NCBI GenBank assembly: GCA_902571015.1
Contig: CACGAC010000002.1
Location: 106,591-170,590, forward strand
Length of the DNA: 64,000 nucleotides
Direction of reading: 5' to 3'
Origin: an uncultured Pelagibacteraceae bacterium
Lineage (GTDB): Bacteria; Pseudomonadota; Alphaproteobacteria; Pelagibacterales; Pelagibacteraceae
This document shows, piece by piece, positions 36,616 to 47,336 of this stretch. Both the position numbers and the translations under genes were made by a program. The number at the start of each line of letters is the position of its first letter. Position 1 is the first letter of the stretch. The notes beneath the pieces are model-generated. The model was not told where the DNA came from, did no database searches, and saw only the letters and a list, made by a program, of their open reading frames with translations.

Positions 36616-36633
36616 GTTACAAATTTGTTAAAA
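36616..36633 (-). promoter_or_regulatory. Pho-box-like site upstream of plcP
   Basis: On the minus strand TTTTAAC (36627-36633) and TTGTAAC (36616-36622) are spaced by AAAT. The 15 bases around them differ from the pstS site at only a few positions (TTTTTAACAAA-TTGTAACA versus TTTTTAACAAA-GTGTAACA). The site is 62 bases upstream of plcP and faces it; it also overlaps the leader of the divergent lipid kinase gene. A lone CTGTAAC is at 36578-36584 on the plus strand. Confidence 0.5.
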
Positions 36634-36651
36634 ATTTTTTAAGGATTAATT

Positions 36652-37536
36652 ATGTTATGTTGTTTGATTTATAATTTGAATTCTTCCTCTGGAAGAAAAT
36701 CTATATTCATAAATAGGATTTTATCTAAGTTAAAAGAGAATATTTCTGTAGACTACTTTGAAACAAAAACAATAAATCAAGCTAGGAAAATTTTCAAAAA
36801 TTTTAATCAAAAAAATTATGATCGACTAATAGTAGCTGGTGGTGATGGTTCAGTTTCTTTTGCAATTAATGAATTAATTAAAAATAATTTTGATTTTAAA
36901 GACGATTTTGCCATAGGTTATATTCCTGCTGGCACTGCAAATTTGCTTCAAGCTGAATTATCAATGAATAAAAAAGTTGATGATATAGTAAATGTGTTGG
37001 TTTCTAATAATTATAAATCCTCTAATCTTGTAAAAATTAACGATAATTATTTCTTTTTAATGGCTGGTATAGGATGGGATGCAAAAATTGTTCATTCAAT
37101 TAATTCAAAAATTAAAAAGATTCTAGGTAAAATTATATTTGGTATCAAAGGTTTTCAATATTTCTTGTTTATGAATAATAAAAAGTTAAATGTCACTTTT
37201 GATGGTCAATTTTATCAAGCAGACTGGATATTATCTTCAAATACCAAATATTACGCTGGACATCATAAAATAAATAAAACAAATATTTTTGAAGAGAAAT
37301 TAGTCACCTATATATTTAAAGATTTGACTAGGATTAGTTTATTATATTCAATTTTTTTAATAATTCTTAATGGTGATTTAAGTAAAAATAAAAATGTTAT
37401 TACTACTTATGCACAAAACATTACAATTGATGGAAATGATTTGATACCTGTTCAAATTGATGGAGATAATTTTGGTTCATATAAAAAAATTCATTTAAAT
37501 CTATCAAATAAAAAAGTGAATTTTCTTGTAAAATAA
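36652..37536 (+). CDS. diacylglycerol kinase-family lipid kinase (DagK/YegS-like)
   Basis: The 294-aa protein has the nucleotide motif VAGGDGSVSFAINELI (residues about 61-76) and a glycine-rich AIGYIPAGTANLLQAEL (substrate/ATP loop). It probably phosphorylates diacylglycerol or a related lipid. Placed divergently from plcP, it could return diacylglycerol released by PlcP to phosphatidic acid. Substrate is inferred. Confidence 0.8.
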   Translation: MLCCLIYNLNSSSGRKSIFINRILSKLKENISVDYFETKTINQARKIFKNFNQKNYDRLIVAGGDGSVSFAINELIKNNFDFKDDFAIGYIPAGTANLLQAELSMNKKVDDIVNVLVSNNYKSSNLVKINDNYFFLMAGIGWDAKIVHSINSKIKKILGKIIFGIKGFQYFLFMNNKKLNVTFDGQFYQADWILSSNTKYYAGHHKINKTNIFEEKLVTYIFKDLTRISLLYSIFLIILNGDLSKNKNVITTYAQNITIDGNDLIPVQIDGDNFGSYKKIHLNLSNKKVNFLVK

Positions 37537-38727
37537 TTATTTTATTCTTCCATAAATATCTTGGTATCTAACTATATCAGTTTCTTTTAAAATTGAGCCT
37601 ACTTGTGCTTCAATAATTTTGACTGGTTTTTTATAGGGATTTTCTATTCTATGAATTGCACCTAATGGAATAAAGATTGTTTCATCAGGTTTCATAGTAA
37701 AATATTTCTTATTTAATGTAATTTTAGGCTTACCATGAGTAACTACCCAGTGCTCAGCTCTATGATGATGTTTTTGAAGACTTAATATACCTTTTGGTTT
37801 TACATATAATTCTTTAATTAAAAATTCCTTACCGTTAAATAGATTTACATAACTGCCCCAAGGTCTATGAAATACATTCTTCTTTTTATAATAATGTCTT
37901 TTATTTCGTCCATACATCTTACAGATTTCTTTCCAAGATCCTAAATCAGACCAAGGAATATCTAATTTGATAGCGTTTATATCTCTAGTTTTTTCCAATA
38001 TTGCATAGTCAAAAGATTTAGCTGTTGCTTTGGTGAATGCTTGTTTGTTTAAATAATACACATTACCTTTATATTTTGCTTTTGTCACAGCTTTGTTACA
38101 ATTTCGGTAAATATTTGGTTGGTGTTTCTTGAAATTATTAATTATTGAGTCTTTTCTCAAATAAAACATTCCAGAATTCCAATAACCTTTTTTACTAATT
38201 ATTTGTTTAGCTTTTGCCGCTTTTGGTTTTTCTATGAATCTAGTTACTTTAGTATTTTTTGTTAAAAAATAGCCAAATTCACTTGAAGGCATTGTAGGTT
38301 TAATCCCAAAAATAAAAATATTATTATCGGTGAGTTTCGTTTGGTTTTTTTTTATAGCTTTATTAAATAATGTAACCTTATCTATCAAATGATCAGCGGC
38401 CAAGAACATTAAAGGTTGTTCGTTAGGTATATCCTTTATTAATGCCGTACTTAATATAGCTGGCGCGGTATTTCTTTTAGCTGGCTCTAAAACTATCTTG
38501 AATTTTCTTATTTTGTATTTCTTTAGGTGTTGTTTTACTTGTTTTAAATATTTTGCATTAGTACTAATAATTGGAGCATCATATATAGATGCTTTAACTC
38601 TCTCTAAAGTTTTACCTAACAAAGTCCAATTACCAAAATCTATAAATTGTTTTGCTTGATGTTTTTTAGCGTTAGGCCAAAGTCTTGTTCCAGCTCCACC
38701 ACATAAAATGACTGGGCGAATTTTCAT
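37537..38727 (-). CDS. manC: mannose-1-phosphate guanylyltransferase / mannose-6-phosphate isomerase
   Basis: The enzyme makes GDP-mannose from mannose-1-phosphate and GTP. The N-terminal nucleotidyltransferase motif PVILCGGAGTRLWP is at residues about 5-18 and FIEKPKAAKAK near 167, with a C-terminal cupin (RPWGSYVNL, LQKHHHRAEHWVVTHG) of the type-II isomerase. I start at ATG 38727, giving 396 aa and one base of overlap with the ilvD stop. It is shorter than usual (about 470 aa), mostly in the central region. The product would feed surface polysaccharide or glycolipid synthesis. Confidence 0.88.
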   Translation of the reverse strand: MKIRPVILCGGAGTRLWPNAKKHQAKQFIDFGNWTLLGKTLERVKASIYDAPIISTNAKYLKQVKQHLKKYKIRKFKIVLEPAKRNTAPAILSTALIKDIPNEQPLMFLAADHLIDKVTLFNKAIKKNQTKLTDNNIFIFGIKPTMPSSEFGYFLTKNTKVTRFIEKPKAAKAKQIISKKGYWNSGMFYLRKDSIINNFKKHQPNIYRNCNKAVTKAKYKGNVYYLNKQAFTKATAKSFDYAILEKTRDINAIKLDIPWSDLGSWKEICKMYGRNKRHYYKKKNVFHRPWGSYVNLFNGKEFLIKELYVKPKGILSLQKHHHRAEHWVVTHGKPKITLNKKYFTMKPDETIFIPLGAIHRIENPYKKPVKIIEAQVGSILKETDIVRYQDIYGRIK

Positions 38728-40445
38728 CAAATTTTTGAGTAATCCTTAACTTCGTTTTTCTTACCTGGATGTGTTGGTGCTCCTAAATATGCAGGTCCTA
38801 CAGTTTGTGCGTATTTCCAAAGAGTTCCTGATCCAAAATCAGATTTTCTAGCCTTCCATTTTCTTCTTCTTGAAGCTAATTGTGCTCTAGTTAATCGAAC
38901 ATTAATTGTTCCCTTCTTAGCGTCAATATCAATAATATCTCCATTCCGTAATAGAGCGATCGGTCCACCTAATGCAGCCTCTGGTCCTACATGGCCTACA
39001 CAAAATCCCCGAGTTGCTCCAGAGAATCTTCCATCAGTTATTAAAGCAACTTTTTCTCCTTTACCCTGACCATAAATTGCACCTGTTGTTGAAAGCATTT
39101 CTCTCATACCTGGTCCACCAACTGGTCCTTCATATCTGATAATAATTACATCACCATCTTTGTATTTTCTGCTTTGAACAGCTTTCATTGCACTTTCTTC
39201 ATTATCAAAACATCTTGCTCTTCCAGTAAATTGTAATTTTTTAAGTCCAGCAATTTTAACAATTCCTCCTTCAGGAGCTAAGTTACCCTTTAAACCAACT
39301 ACACCACCCGTTGGTGATAAAGGATTTTTAAAAGATCTCATTACTTTTTGTTTCGGATTAAATTTAATTCCCTTTAAATTTTCTTTCATTGTCTTACCTG
39401 TAACGGTCATACAATCTCCATGAATATAACCACCTTCATAAAGAGTTTTTAAAAGCATTGGCACTCCACCTGCTAACCACATATCTTTAGCAACATATTT
39501 TCCACCTGGTTTTAAGTCAGCAAGATAAGGAGTTCTTTTAAATATCTTTGCAACATCCATTAAATCAAATTTAATACCAGCTTCATTTGCTATTGCTGGT
39601 AGATGTAAACCTGCATTAGTTGATCCACCTGTTGCAGCAACAATAGTTGCAGCATTTTCTAAAGCCTTTCTTGTAACTATATCTCTTGGTTTAATTTTTT
39701 TAGCTAATAATTCCATAACCATTCGACCGCTTGCTTTTGCATACTTATCTCTTTCTTCGTACGGAGCTGGTGTTCCAGCTGAATAAGGTAGTGCTAAACC
39801 AATAGCTTCTGATACACATGCCATAGTGTTAGCAGTAAATTGCCCTCCACAAGCTCCTGCTGTTGGACATGCAACTAATTCTAATTTTCTTAGTTCTTCA
39901 GCAGACATTTGTCCTGATGAATGTTTTCCAACTGCCTCAAAAACATCTACAACAGTCACGTCTTTACCTTTGTATTTTCCTGGTAGTATTGAACCACCAT
40001 ATATAAATACACTTGGAACGTTTAATCTAACCATCGACATCATCAAACCAGGTAAAGACTTATCACAACCTGCAATACCTACTAATGCATCATAACAATG
40101 ACCTCTAACAGTTAATTCAGCACTGTCAGCAATAACTTCTCTTGATATTAATGAGGATTTCATTCCCTCATGTCCCATAGCAATACCGTCTGTAACTGTA
40201 ATTGTACAAAACTCTCTTGGTGTTCCACCTGATGCTCTTACACCCTTCTTAACAGACTGGGCTTGTCTCATTAAGGCTATATTACAAGGTGCCGCCTCGT
40301 TCCATGTTGATACAACTCCTACAAAAGGTTTGGCAACATCTTTTTCTGTTTCTCCCATTGCATAATAAAAAGATCTATGAGGAGCTCTGTCGGGTCCTAA
40401 AGATGTATGTCGACTTGGTAATTTTTTCTTATTAAATTTCCGCAT
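38727..40445 (-). CDS. ilvD: dihydroxy-acid dehydratase
   Basis: This is the third step of branched-chain amino acid synthesis: dihydroxy acids to 2-oxo acids, with an Fe-S cluster. The 572-aa protein has the cluster cysteines in [11 protein letters not shown] and [13 protein letters not shown] and the motif [13 protein letters not shown]. Start ATG at 40445 shares one base with the valS stop. Pairing with valS couples valine synthesis and charging, perhaps by position only. Confidence 0.96.
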   Translation of the reverse strand: MRKFNKKKLPSRHTSLGPDRAPHRSFYYAMGETEKDVAKPFVGVVSTWNEAAPCNIALMRQAQSVKKGVRASGGTPREFCTITVTDGIAMGHEGMKSSLISREVIADSAELTVRGHCYDALVGIAGCDKSLPGLMMSMVRLNVPSVFIYGGSILPGKYKGKDVTVVDVFEAVGKHSSGQMSAEELRKLELVACPTAGACGGQFTANTMACVSEAIGLALPYSAGTPAPYEERDKYAKASGRMVMELLAKKIKPRDIVTRKALENAATIVAATGGSTNAGLHLPAIANEAGIKFDLMDVAKIFKRTPYLADLKPGGKYVAKDMWLAGGVPMLLKTLYEGGYIHGDCMTVTGKTMKENLKGIKFNPKQKVMRSFKNPLSPTGGVVGLKGNLAPEGGIVKIAGLKKLQFTGRARCFDNEESAMKAVQSRKYKDGDVIIIRYEGPVGGPGMREMLSTTGAIYGQGKGEKVALITDGRFSGATRGFCVGHVGPEAALGGPIALLRNGDIIDIDAKKGTINVRLTRAQLASRRRKWKARKSDFGSGTLWKYAQTVGPAYLGAPTHPGKKNEVKDYSKI

Positions 40446-43069
40446 TATAAACTTTCAATTGTTAAAGATATTTTTTTGATATCATTTTTTAAGTTACTAT
40501 AGTTAGTTTTTTCTTGTTCAACAATATTTTTTGGTGCCCTATCGATAAATCCTTTGTTTGATAATCGTTGTGAAATCTTATCTAATTCATCTTGGTATTT
40601 TGTTTGTCTTTTTTGCAAATTTTCTTTGATTAAACTTAAATCAACATTTTCATCAAAATAAATCTTGAATATATCACCTGAAATTACAAGAGTTGCAGAA
40701 GGTCTATCTTGATCTTTTTCAAAAAAATTATTGATACGACCAAGTTTTTTTAAGATTATTTCATTATTATCCATCAAAGATCGATTTTTTTTAGCTATCT
40801 TATTCATAGAGAGATCTACAAAAGAACCTGGGCTGACATTTAGCTCATTTTTAAACGATCTAAGTTCTGAGATAATATTGATGATTTTCTCTACATCCTT
40901 TTGGGATTTGTCTTTTTTGACTTTTCCTGATGGCCAGTTTTTGTACATTAGGAAATTCTTATTCGATTTATCAAACTTATTTTTTAACCATATTTCCTCA
41001 GTAACAAATGGGATAAATGGATGAAGCATAACAAGTATTTGTTTAAAAACATAAGCTGATACTTCCTTTACCTCTTTTTTTGACTTCTCATCTTCTGAAT
41101 AAAGGATTGTTTTAGATAGTTCGATATACCAATCACAATATGAATGCCAAGCAAATTGATAAGCGTTTTTGGCTGCCTCATCAAATCGATAGTCTTTAAT
41201 ATTCTTTTGAATCTTATCTTTTATTTCTATTAATTCAGAGTAAATCCATTTATTGATATTTAAAGTAGTTTTGGGAACTTTATCAGTCTTGTTAAAATCA
41301 CAATTATTTGTGATTAAAAAATTGTTTGCATTCCACAATTTATTTAAAAAGTTCCTATACCCTTTAACTCTATCTTCAGAAAGTTTTACATCGGTTCCAG
41401 GTGAAGCCATTGAAAGCAAAGTAAATCTTAGAGCATCTGCACTATATTTTTCAATTAAGTCTAATGGATCAATTACATTGCCTTTAGATTTAGACATTTT
41501 TTGCCCTTTTTCATCTCTTACTAAAGCGTGAACATATATATCTTTGAAAGGTTCTTTATTAAGAAATTCCATTCCAAACATAATCATTCTTGCAACCCAG
41601 AAAAAAATTATATCAAAACCAGTTACTAAAACTGTGGTTGGATAAAATTTTTTTACGAAATCTTTTTTATCTGGCCATCCTAAAGTTGCAAACGGCCATA
41701 AACCAGAAGAAAACCAAGTATCTAATACATCAGGATCTCTTATTAATTTTACATCTTTTTTATAATGCTTTTTGGCTTGCTTACTTGCTTCTTGTTCATT
41801 TAAAGCAACAAATATTTTATTGTCAGGTCCATACCATGCTGGGATTTGATGACCCCACCACAACTGTCTAGAAACACACCAAGGCTCAATATTATTCATC
41901 CATTGAAAATAAGTTTTAGACCAATTATTTGGAAAAAAATTTGTTTTTTTTGTTTTCACAATTTTTTTTGCTTTAACTGCTAATTTTTTAGCGTCAACAA
42001 ACCATTGCTCAGTTAAAAAAGGTTCAATAACAGAATTAGATCTATCTCCATAAGGAACTTTATTTTTTATATTTTCCTCTTTAACAAAATAATCTTTTTC
42101 TTTAAGTTCATTTAATATTTTTTTACGAGCATCAAATCTATCCAAACCTACATAATCTTTCGGTGCATTTTCATTTATTTTACCCTCATCAGTAAAAACA
42201 TTTATTATTTCGAGTTTATTTCTCTGCCCTACATCATAATCATTAAAATCGTGTGCTGGAGTAATTTTTAGTGCTCCAGTTCCTTGTTCTGGATCTGCAT
42301 AATTGTCTTTAATTATTTTAATTTTTCTACCCACAATAGGTATAGTGACTGTTTTTCCAACAAAACTTTTATATCTTTTATCTTTTGGATTAACTGCAAT
42401 CGCTGTATCTCCAAGCATAGTCTCAGGTCTTGTGGTAGCTATTGTGATAAATTCTGATGATTTATCTATTGGATACCTAATATAGTAAATCTTAGAGTTC
42501 ATTTCTCTTTGATCTACCTCTAAATCTGAAATTGCAGTTTTTAATACTGTATCCCAATTGACTAATTTTTCTGCTTTGTAGATTAGTTTCTTTTTATGTA
42601 ATTCAACGAATACCTTAATTACAGATTTAGATAAATTTTCATCCATAGTGAAAGCATTTCTGGACCAATCACATGAACAACCTAGTTTTTTTAATTGATT
42701 GATAATTATATCACCATACTGATTTTTCCAATCCCAAACCTTTTCGATGAATTTTTCTCGTCCAAGAGTATTTTTATTTTGATTTTCTTTTTCAAGTTTT
42801 CTTTCAACAAGTGCTTGGGTAGCAATACCAGCATGATCTGTGCCTGGTTGCCATAAAGTTTCATAATTATTCATTCTGTAATATCGAACAAGCATGTCTT
42901 GTATTGAGTTATTTAAAGCATGGCCCATATGTAAACTTCCCGTTACATTAGGTGGTGGAATTACAACTGAAAATTTTTTAGAGTTTTTTTGAGGTTTAAA
43001 TAGTTTATTTTTTTCCCAATACGAATAAATCTTATCTTCTACATTGGAATGTATATATTTATCACTCAT
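40445..43069 (-). CDS. valS: valyl-tRNA synthetase
   Basis: This class I synthetase charges tRNA-Val and has an editing domain. The 874-aa protein has HIGH-type [16 protein letters not shown] (residues about 37-52), the editing-domain sequence [23 protein letters not shown]-type [14 protein letters not shown], and an anticodon-binding domain with a C-terminal coiled coil. Length is normal. It is the first gene of the valS-ilvD-manC run. Confidence 0.97.
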   Translation of the reverse strand: MSDKYIHSNVEDKIYSYWEKNKLFKPQKNSKKFSVVIPPPNVTGSLHMGHALNNSIQDMLVRYYRMNNYETLWQPGTDHAGIATQALVERKLEKENQNKNTLGREKFIEKVWDWKNQYGDIIINQLKKLGCSCDWSRNAFTMDENLSKSVIKVFVELHKKKLIYKAEKLVNWDTVLKTAISDLEVDQREMNSKIYYIRYPIDKSSEFITIATTRPETMLGDTAIAVNPKDKRYKSFVGKTVTIPIVGRKIKIIKDNYADPEQGTGALKITPAHDFNDYDVGQRNKLEIINVFTDEGKINENAPKDYVGLDRFDARKKILNELKEKDYFVKEENIKNKVPYGDRSNSVIEPFLTEQWFVDAKKLAVKAKKIVKTKKTNFFPNNWSKTYFQWMNNIEPWCVSRQLWWGHQIPAWYGPDNKIFVALNEQEASKQAKKHYKKDVKLIRDPDVLDTWFSSGLWPFATLGWPDKKDFVKKFYPTTVLVTGFDIIFFWVARMIMFGMEFLNKEPFKDIYVHALVRDEKGQKMSKSKGNVIDPLDLIEKYSADALRFTLLSMASPGTDVKLSEDRVKGYRNFLNKLWNANNFLITNNCDFNKTDKVPKTTLNINKWIYSELIEIKDKIQKNIKDYRFDEAAKNAYQFAWHSYCDWYIELSKTILYSEDEKSKKEVKEVSAYVFKQILVMLHPFIPFVTEEIWLKNKFDKSNKNFLMYKNWPSGKVKKDKSQKDVEKIINIISELRSFKNELNVSPGSFVDLSMNKIAKKNRSLMDNNEIILKKLGRINNFFEKDQDRPSATLVISGDIFKIYFDENVDLSLIKENLQKRQTKYQDELDKISQRLSNKGFIDRAPKNIVEQEKTNYSNLKNDIKKISLTIESL

Positions 43070-43192
43070 CTTGGATATAGTTAGTTTATAATTTATTAAT
43101 CTAAATTAACAATAATCAAATTAAAACGTTATTTGATAGACTAATCTTAAAAATTTTATATAAAACTGATGTAGCTATCATCTAAAACATAA

Positions 43193-43266
43193 GGCAACGT
43201 GGCGGAATGGTTACGCAGAGGATTGCAAATCCTTGTATCCCGGTTCGATTCCGGGCGTTGCCTCCA
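43193..43266 (+). tRNA. tRNA-Cys(GCA)
   Basis: Acceptor arms GGCAACG (43193-43199) and CGTTGCC (43256-43262) pair fully. The anticodon loop TTGCAAA carries GCA, the T arm holds GGTTCGATTCC, and the CCA end is encoded at 43264-43266. Length is 74 bases. Confidence 0.95.
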
Positions 43267-43315
43267 AAAAAAATCTTGTTTTAGTTAAAAAAAAAAGTAA
43301 GTTTGCTTTTTATAT

Positions 43316-43391
43316 TCCTCGGTAGCTCAGTTGGTAGAGCAGTTGACTGTTAATCAATTGGTCGCAGGTTCGAGTCCTGCCCGAGGAGCCA
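43316..43391 (+). tRNA. tRNA-Asn(GTT)
   Basis: Acceptor arms TCCTCGG (43316-43322) and CCGAGGA (43381-43387) pair fully. The D arm is TAGCTCAGTTGGTAGAGC, the anticodon loop CTGTTAA carries GTT, the T arm holds GGTTCGAGTCC and CCA is encoded at 43389-43391. It is 49 bases downstream of tRNA-Cys, probably one transcript. Confidence 0.95.
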
Positions 43392-43395
43392 AATT

Positions 43396-43764
43396 TTATC
43401 CAACTTTTGAAATATTGTTTGAAACCTGTAACGATTTATTAAATTTCAATTTTTGATCAGCATTAAGTTCAGAATATAATTTAACTAAGAAATTATAATT
43501 CACATTCATATGTCCCTCTTGAGATTTTTCTAAATTAACTAAGTATTCTGAAAAATCTTCAAAGAAATAGTTTATTGGAACTTTAAGATAATTTGATAAC
43601 TGTAATAATCTTATCGAACTAACTCCGTTAGTACCTTTTTCGTATTTTTGTATTTGTTGAAATGTGACGTTTATAGCTTTTGCTACTTTAGTTTGTGTTA
43701 AACCTAAAGCTAACCTTCTAAGCTTAAGCTTATTGCCTAAATGCTTATTAAAATTATCTTCCAT
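43396..43764 (-). CDS. XRE-family helix-turn-helix transcriptional regulator
   Basis: The 122-aa protein has an N-terminal HTH (LGNKLKLRRLALGLTQTKVAKAINVTFQQIQKYEKG spans about residues 9-44) and a short C-terminal region, SNYLKVPINYFFED. It resembles the small XRE regulators common in alphaproteobacteria. Targets are not visible. It lies alone between the tRNAs (convergent) and the amino-acid transporter operon. Confidence 0.85.
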   Translation of the reverse strand: MEDNFNKHLGNKLKLRRLALGLTQTKVAKAINVTFQQIQKYEKGTNGVSSIRLLQLSNYLKVPINYFFEDFSEYLVNLEKSQEGHMNVNYNFLVKLYSELNADQKLKFNKSLQVSNNISKVG

Positions 43765-43927
43765 TAAGACCCCTCTTAATTTTTATTAAAAACAGATTGA
43801 ACAAGTTTTTAATCTCTACTGCAACAATATTATTTTTTTATTTCCTCGGAAAAAACCTAAATGCCCAAAATATGTCAAGCAATACTTGAAGGATATTTTG
43901 ATAAATATTCCTTGAAATTACTGGTAT

Positions 43928-44662
43928 CTATAGTATCTGGCTTAGAAAAAGTTTAGTCCTATCACTCTTAGGGTTAGCAAAAAATTCCTTCGTATCAGCT
44001 TTTTCTACTATCATTCCCTCATCCATAAATATCATTTGATCAGCAACTTCTTTAGCAAAACCCATTTCATGTGTTACAACAATCATGGTCATACCTTGTT
44101 TTGCAAGATTTACCATTACATCAAGCACTTCTTTAATCATTTCTGGATCTAAAGCAGATGTAGGTTCATCAAAAAGCATTATTTTTGGCTCCATACATAA
44201 AGCTCTTGCTATTGCAGCTCTTTGTTGTTGTCCTCCAGATAATTGGCCTGGATATTTTTGTGCTTGATCAAGAATTTGTACTCTTTCTAAATGTTTTAAT
44301 GCTAGTTCCTCAGCTTCTTTCTTTGGCATTTTTTTTACCCAAATTGGAGCTAATGTACAATTATCTAAAATTGATAAGTGAGGAAATAAATTAAATTGTT
44401 GGAATACCATACCAACTTCAGCTCTTATTTGCTCAATATTTTTTGTGTCCTCTGTTAATTCAGTTCCATCAACAATAATATTTCCCTCTTGATGTTCCTC
44501 TAATCTATTGATGCATCTAATCAAGGTTGATTTTCCAGATCCTGATGGACCACATACTACAATTTTTTCTTTTGGTTTAACTTCTAAATTAATTTTTTTT
44601 AGAACTTGAAAGTCACCAAACCATTTGTTCATATTATTAATTTGGATGATGCTATCTGACAT
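43928..44662 (-). CDS. aapP: amino-acid ABC transporter ATP-binding protein
   Basis: This is the ATPase of a polar amino-acid importer. The 244-aa protein has Walker [10 protein letters not shown] (residues 38-46), [13 protein letters not shown]-loop, signature [15 protein letters not shown], Walker [14 protein letters not shown] and switch HEMGFA. It is the last gene of the SBP-permease-permease-ATPase operon, matching the aapJQMP / yhdWXYZ order. The GltL/GlnQ type of sequence leaves the substrate as general L-amino acids. Confidence 0.9.
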   Translation of the reverse strand: MSDSIIQINNMNKWFGDFQVLKKINLEVKPKEKIVVCGPSGSGKSTLIRCINRLEEHQEGNIIVDGTELTEDTKNIEQIRAEVGMVFQQFNLFPHLSILDNCTLAPIWVKKMPKKEAEELALKHLERVQILDQAQKYPGQLSGGQQQRAAIARALCMEPKIMLFDEPTSALDPEMIKEVLDVMVNLAKQGMTMIVVTHEMGFAKEVADQMIFMDEGMIVEKADTKEFFANPKSDRTKLFLSQIL

Positions 44663-44667
44663 AATTT

Positions 44668-46113
44668 TTATCTATCTGTTTTATATTTTTGCTCTAAATT
44701 ATAGCTATATTTACTCATTGCATAACAAATAATCCAGAAAATTATTGCTGCAAAAACATAACCTTCCATTGCAAAACCTAACCATTTTGGATTAGTTTTT
44801 GCTAGATTTAACATTCCAACTATTTCTAGTAGACCTACAACAAATATTAAAGGTGTATCTTTAACCAAAGCTAAAAATGTATTTGCAATTCCTGGAATTA
44901 CTAATTTTAGTGCTTGCGGAAGTATCACAAATATGTGCATTTTCCAATATCCCATGCCTAAAGATTTTGCTGCCTCATATTGACCTCTTGGTAAAGCTTG
45001 TAGACCACCACGTATTACTTCTGCAACATAAGCAGCTTCAAATAATGAAATTGCAATAATTGCTCTTACTAATTTATCAATGAAAAAATCCTCTGGTAAA
45101 AACATCGGAAACATTACTGCTGACATAAATAGAACTGTTATTAAAGGGACACCTCTCCAAAATTCAATAAAACCAACAGAGATATATCTAATTAGAGGAA
45201 AATTTGATCTTCTACCTAAAGCAAAAGCCATTCCTATTGGGAAACAGAAAATTAAACAGAAAAAAGATATTATAAAAGTTAAAGATAATCCACCCCAGGC
45301 ACCAGTCTCTACCCAGTTTAAACCATCTAATTTACCTAACTCAATGTACTCTTCAAAAAATATAAAATACTTTAAAGTTATATAAAGAGCTAAAGGTACA
45401 ATTAAAAAATAATAGAACTTATATTTAGCAGGTATAAAAAATCCTAAAATAATAGATAAAATAGCTGCAATAATCCCATATGAAAAATCAAAAAATACGG
45501 GACCACCAGATATAAAGAAAAAGATAAATAAGAATGCAATCAGAGGATAAATAACAACATAGTAAAGAGTTAAATACTTCTTAAATCTATCAGTTGCAAA
45601 ATAACCAACCGAGCCCATTAATACTAAGGCTATAAATGACAAATTTATTCTCCATTGCTCAGCATTAGGGTACATTCCATACATAAATCTTCTCATCCAA
45701 ACTTTAATGTATGTCCAGCATGCTCCTGAACCAGTACAAACATCTTTAGTATCACCTGCGAAACTAGCATCTATTACAAACCAACTAAGAATAGGTGGAA
45801 GAGATTTGATAATAACAAATATAATTAGTAATGACAGAACTGCATTAAAGTTGTTGGTATTTATATGTTTATTTAAAAGATCTAATTGTTTTATTCCGCT
45901 AAATTCTATCCTTATGAAATAAAGTCCAATAAAACCTAATATTAATGGAAATAAAAAACTTAAAAAACCAGGTAAAAAACCAGTTAAATTTAATCTAAAA
46001 AACGAATTAATAAAAACATCCAATACACCAATAAAAAATAAAAAAGAACCTAGGTATAAGAAAGTATTTAGATTATTTTTATCAGGTCTTAAAAAATTTA
46101 TTTTTGACATCAT
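44668..46113 (-). CDS. aapM: amino-acid ABC transporter permease (AapM-type)
   Basis: The 481-aa permease has an N-terminal extension with several helices (residues about 15-260) and a C-terminal HisM-type domain with [15 protein letters not shown] and [22 protein letters not shown]. The extension is typical of AapM/YhdY. It starts 4 bases inside the AapQ-type gene and ends 5 bases before aapP. Confidence 0.9.
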   Translation of the reverse strand: MMSKINFLRPDKNNLNTFLYLGSFLFFIGVLDVFINSFFRLNLTGFLPGFLSFLFPLILGFIGLYFIRIEFSGIKQLDLLNKHINTNNFNAVLSLLIIFVIIKSLPPILSWFVIDASFAGDTKDVCTGSGACWTYIKVWMRRFMYGMYPNAEQWRINLSFIALVLMGSVGYFATDRFKKYLTLYYVVIYPLIAFLFIFFFISGGPVFFDFSYGIIAAILSIILGFFIPAKYKFYYFLIVPLALYITLKYFIFFEEYIELGKLDGLNWVETGAWGGLSLTFIISFFCLIFCFPIGMAFALGRRSNFPLIRYISVGFIEFWRGVPLITVLFMSAVMFPMFLPEDFFIDKLVRAIIAISLFEAAYVAEVIRGGLQALPRGQYEAAKSLGMGYWKMHIFVILPQALKLVIPGIANTFLALVKDTPLIFVVGLLEIVGMLNLAKTNPKWLGFAMEGYVFAAIIFWIICYAMSKYSYNLEQKYKTDR

Positions 46114-47261
46114 TTTTCCTGTATTGCAATTTTTTTGTTATACCAATTCATTAAAAGTGAAATTGAAATACTTAAGGTTAAATAGGTGAACATAGTTATA
46201 GAAACTATTTCAATAGCTTTACCAGTTTGCATTAATGCAGTCCCTGCAAATACTAAAACTAAATCTGGATAAGCGATAGCTGCTGCTAATGAAGAGTTTT
46301 TTGTTAAATTTAAATACTGGTTTGTTGTTGGTGGAATTATTATTCTTAAAGCTTGAGGCATAATTACGAGTTTAAGCACCTGATTTGGAGTTAATCCTAT
46401 AGATGCAGCGGCCTCTTTTTGTCCTTTACCTACACCTTGAATTCCTGCTCTTACACATTCTGCAATAAAAGTAGCTGTGTAAAGAGATAAAGATAAAGTA
46501 AGGGCTATCAATTCTGGAGGTAAACTTACCCCGCCTTCATATATGAAAGAAGTTGTAGCTAATTGTTTTAATACAGGAACTTCAAATGAAATACCTACTC
46601 CACCAATTATAAAACTTAAAAGAGGTAAAATAAATATTAATCCTATTGATATCAAAAATACTGGTATTTGTTTTCCTTGATTTTCTTGAACTCTCTTAGC
46701 ATGAATGCGAATAACAATTATAGCAATTATTGCTGCCACTATTGAATAAAAGAAAACACTAAAATTTTGCCAAATAAACGCTGGTACATAAAGACCTTTA
46801 ATGGTTAAGAAAAAAAAACCAAAAATTGCTTCTGCATCTTGTGGTAGCGGTAAAGCTCTTAATGCAGCAAAATACCAAAAAAATATTTGAAGCAGTAATG
46901 GAATATTTCTAAAAAACTCAACATAAAAGGCAGCAAATTTATTTATCAGATAATTAGGGGATAATCTTGCTACACCAACTATTACACCAAGAATAGTTGC
47001 AATAATAATCCCAATAACTGAAACAAGAATTGTATTTAATAACCCGACTAAATAAGCTCTAAAATATGAATGTGAGCCATCATATTCTATTAATGAAAAT
47101 TGTACATCGAAAGAAGACTCTTGTGATAAAAATCCATAACCAAAATCAATTCCTCTATTTTCCATATTAATCTGAGCGTTGTAGGTAAAAAAACCAAAGA
47201 CTAATACGACAGCAGTAACTGTAATTAATTGAGGAACAATATCTTTAAGTTTAAAATTCAC
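46110..47261 (-). CDS. aapQ: amino-acid ABC transporter permease (AapQ-type)
   Basis: The 383-aa permease has HisM-type signatures FYVEFFRNIPLLLQIFFWY and ECVRAGIQGVGKGQKEAAASIGL and a periplasmic segment between the first and later helices, as in AapQ/YhdX. It overlaps aapM by 4 bases. Upstream, a strong hairpin separates it from the binding-protein gene. Confidence 0.9.
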   Translation of the reverse strand: MNFKLKDIVPQLITVTAVVLVFGFFTYNAQINMENRGIDFGYGFLSQESSFDVQFSLIEYDGSHSYFRAYLVGLLNTILVSVIGIIIATILGVIVGVARLSPNYLINKFAAFYVEFFRNIPLLLQIFFWYFAALRALPLPQDAEAIFGFFFLTIKGLYVPAFIWQNFSVFFYSIVAAIIAIIVIRIHAKRVQENQGKQIPVFLISIGLIFILPLLSFIIGGVGISFEVPVLKQLATTSFIYEGGVSLPPELIALTLSLSLYTATFIAECVRAGIQGVGKGQKEAAASIGLTPNQVLKLVIMPQALRIIIPPTTNQYLNLTKNSSLAAAIAYPDLVLVFAGTALMQTGKAIEIVSITMFTYLTLSISISLLMNWYNKKIAIQEK

Positions 47262-47285
47262 GATGGAAATAATATAGAAGCTTAT

Positions 47286-47318
47286 AAAAAAAAGGGCTAG
47301 AAAAATCTAGCCCTTTTT
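47286..47318 (-). terminator. intrinsic terminator between the binding-protein and permease genes
   Basis: GGGCTAGA (47294-47301) and TCTAGCCC (47306-47313) form an 8-base perfect stem with a 4-base loop, flanked by eight adenines and five thymines. On the minus strand it ends in eight uridines. It would let the binding protein be made in excess of the permeases. Confidence 0.87.
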
Positions 47319-47336
47319 AATCATTTAAATATGCAA

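Noticed and set aside
41590..41871. Plus-strand frame opposite valS
   Set aside because: Antisense to the conserved catalytic domain, with no start signal or recognisable domain.
43860..43925. Imperfect inverted repeat near GGATATTTTGATAAATATTCC between the XRE gene and aapP as an operator or terminator
   Set aside because: Arms pair poorly and no U-run follows, so it is not distinguishable from AT-rich background.
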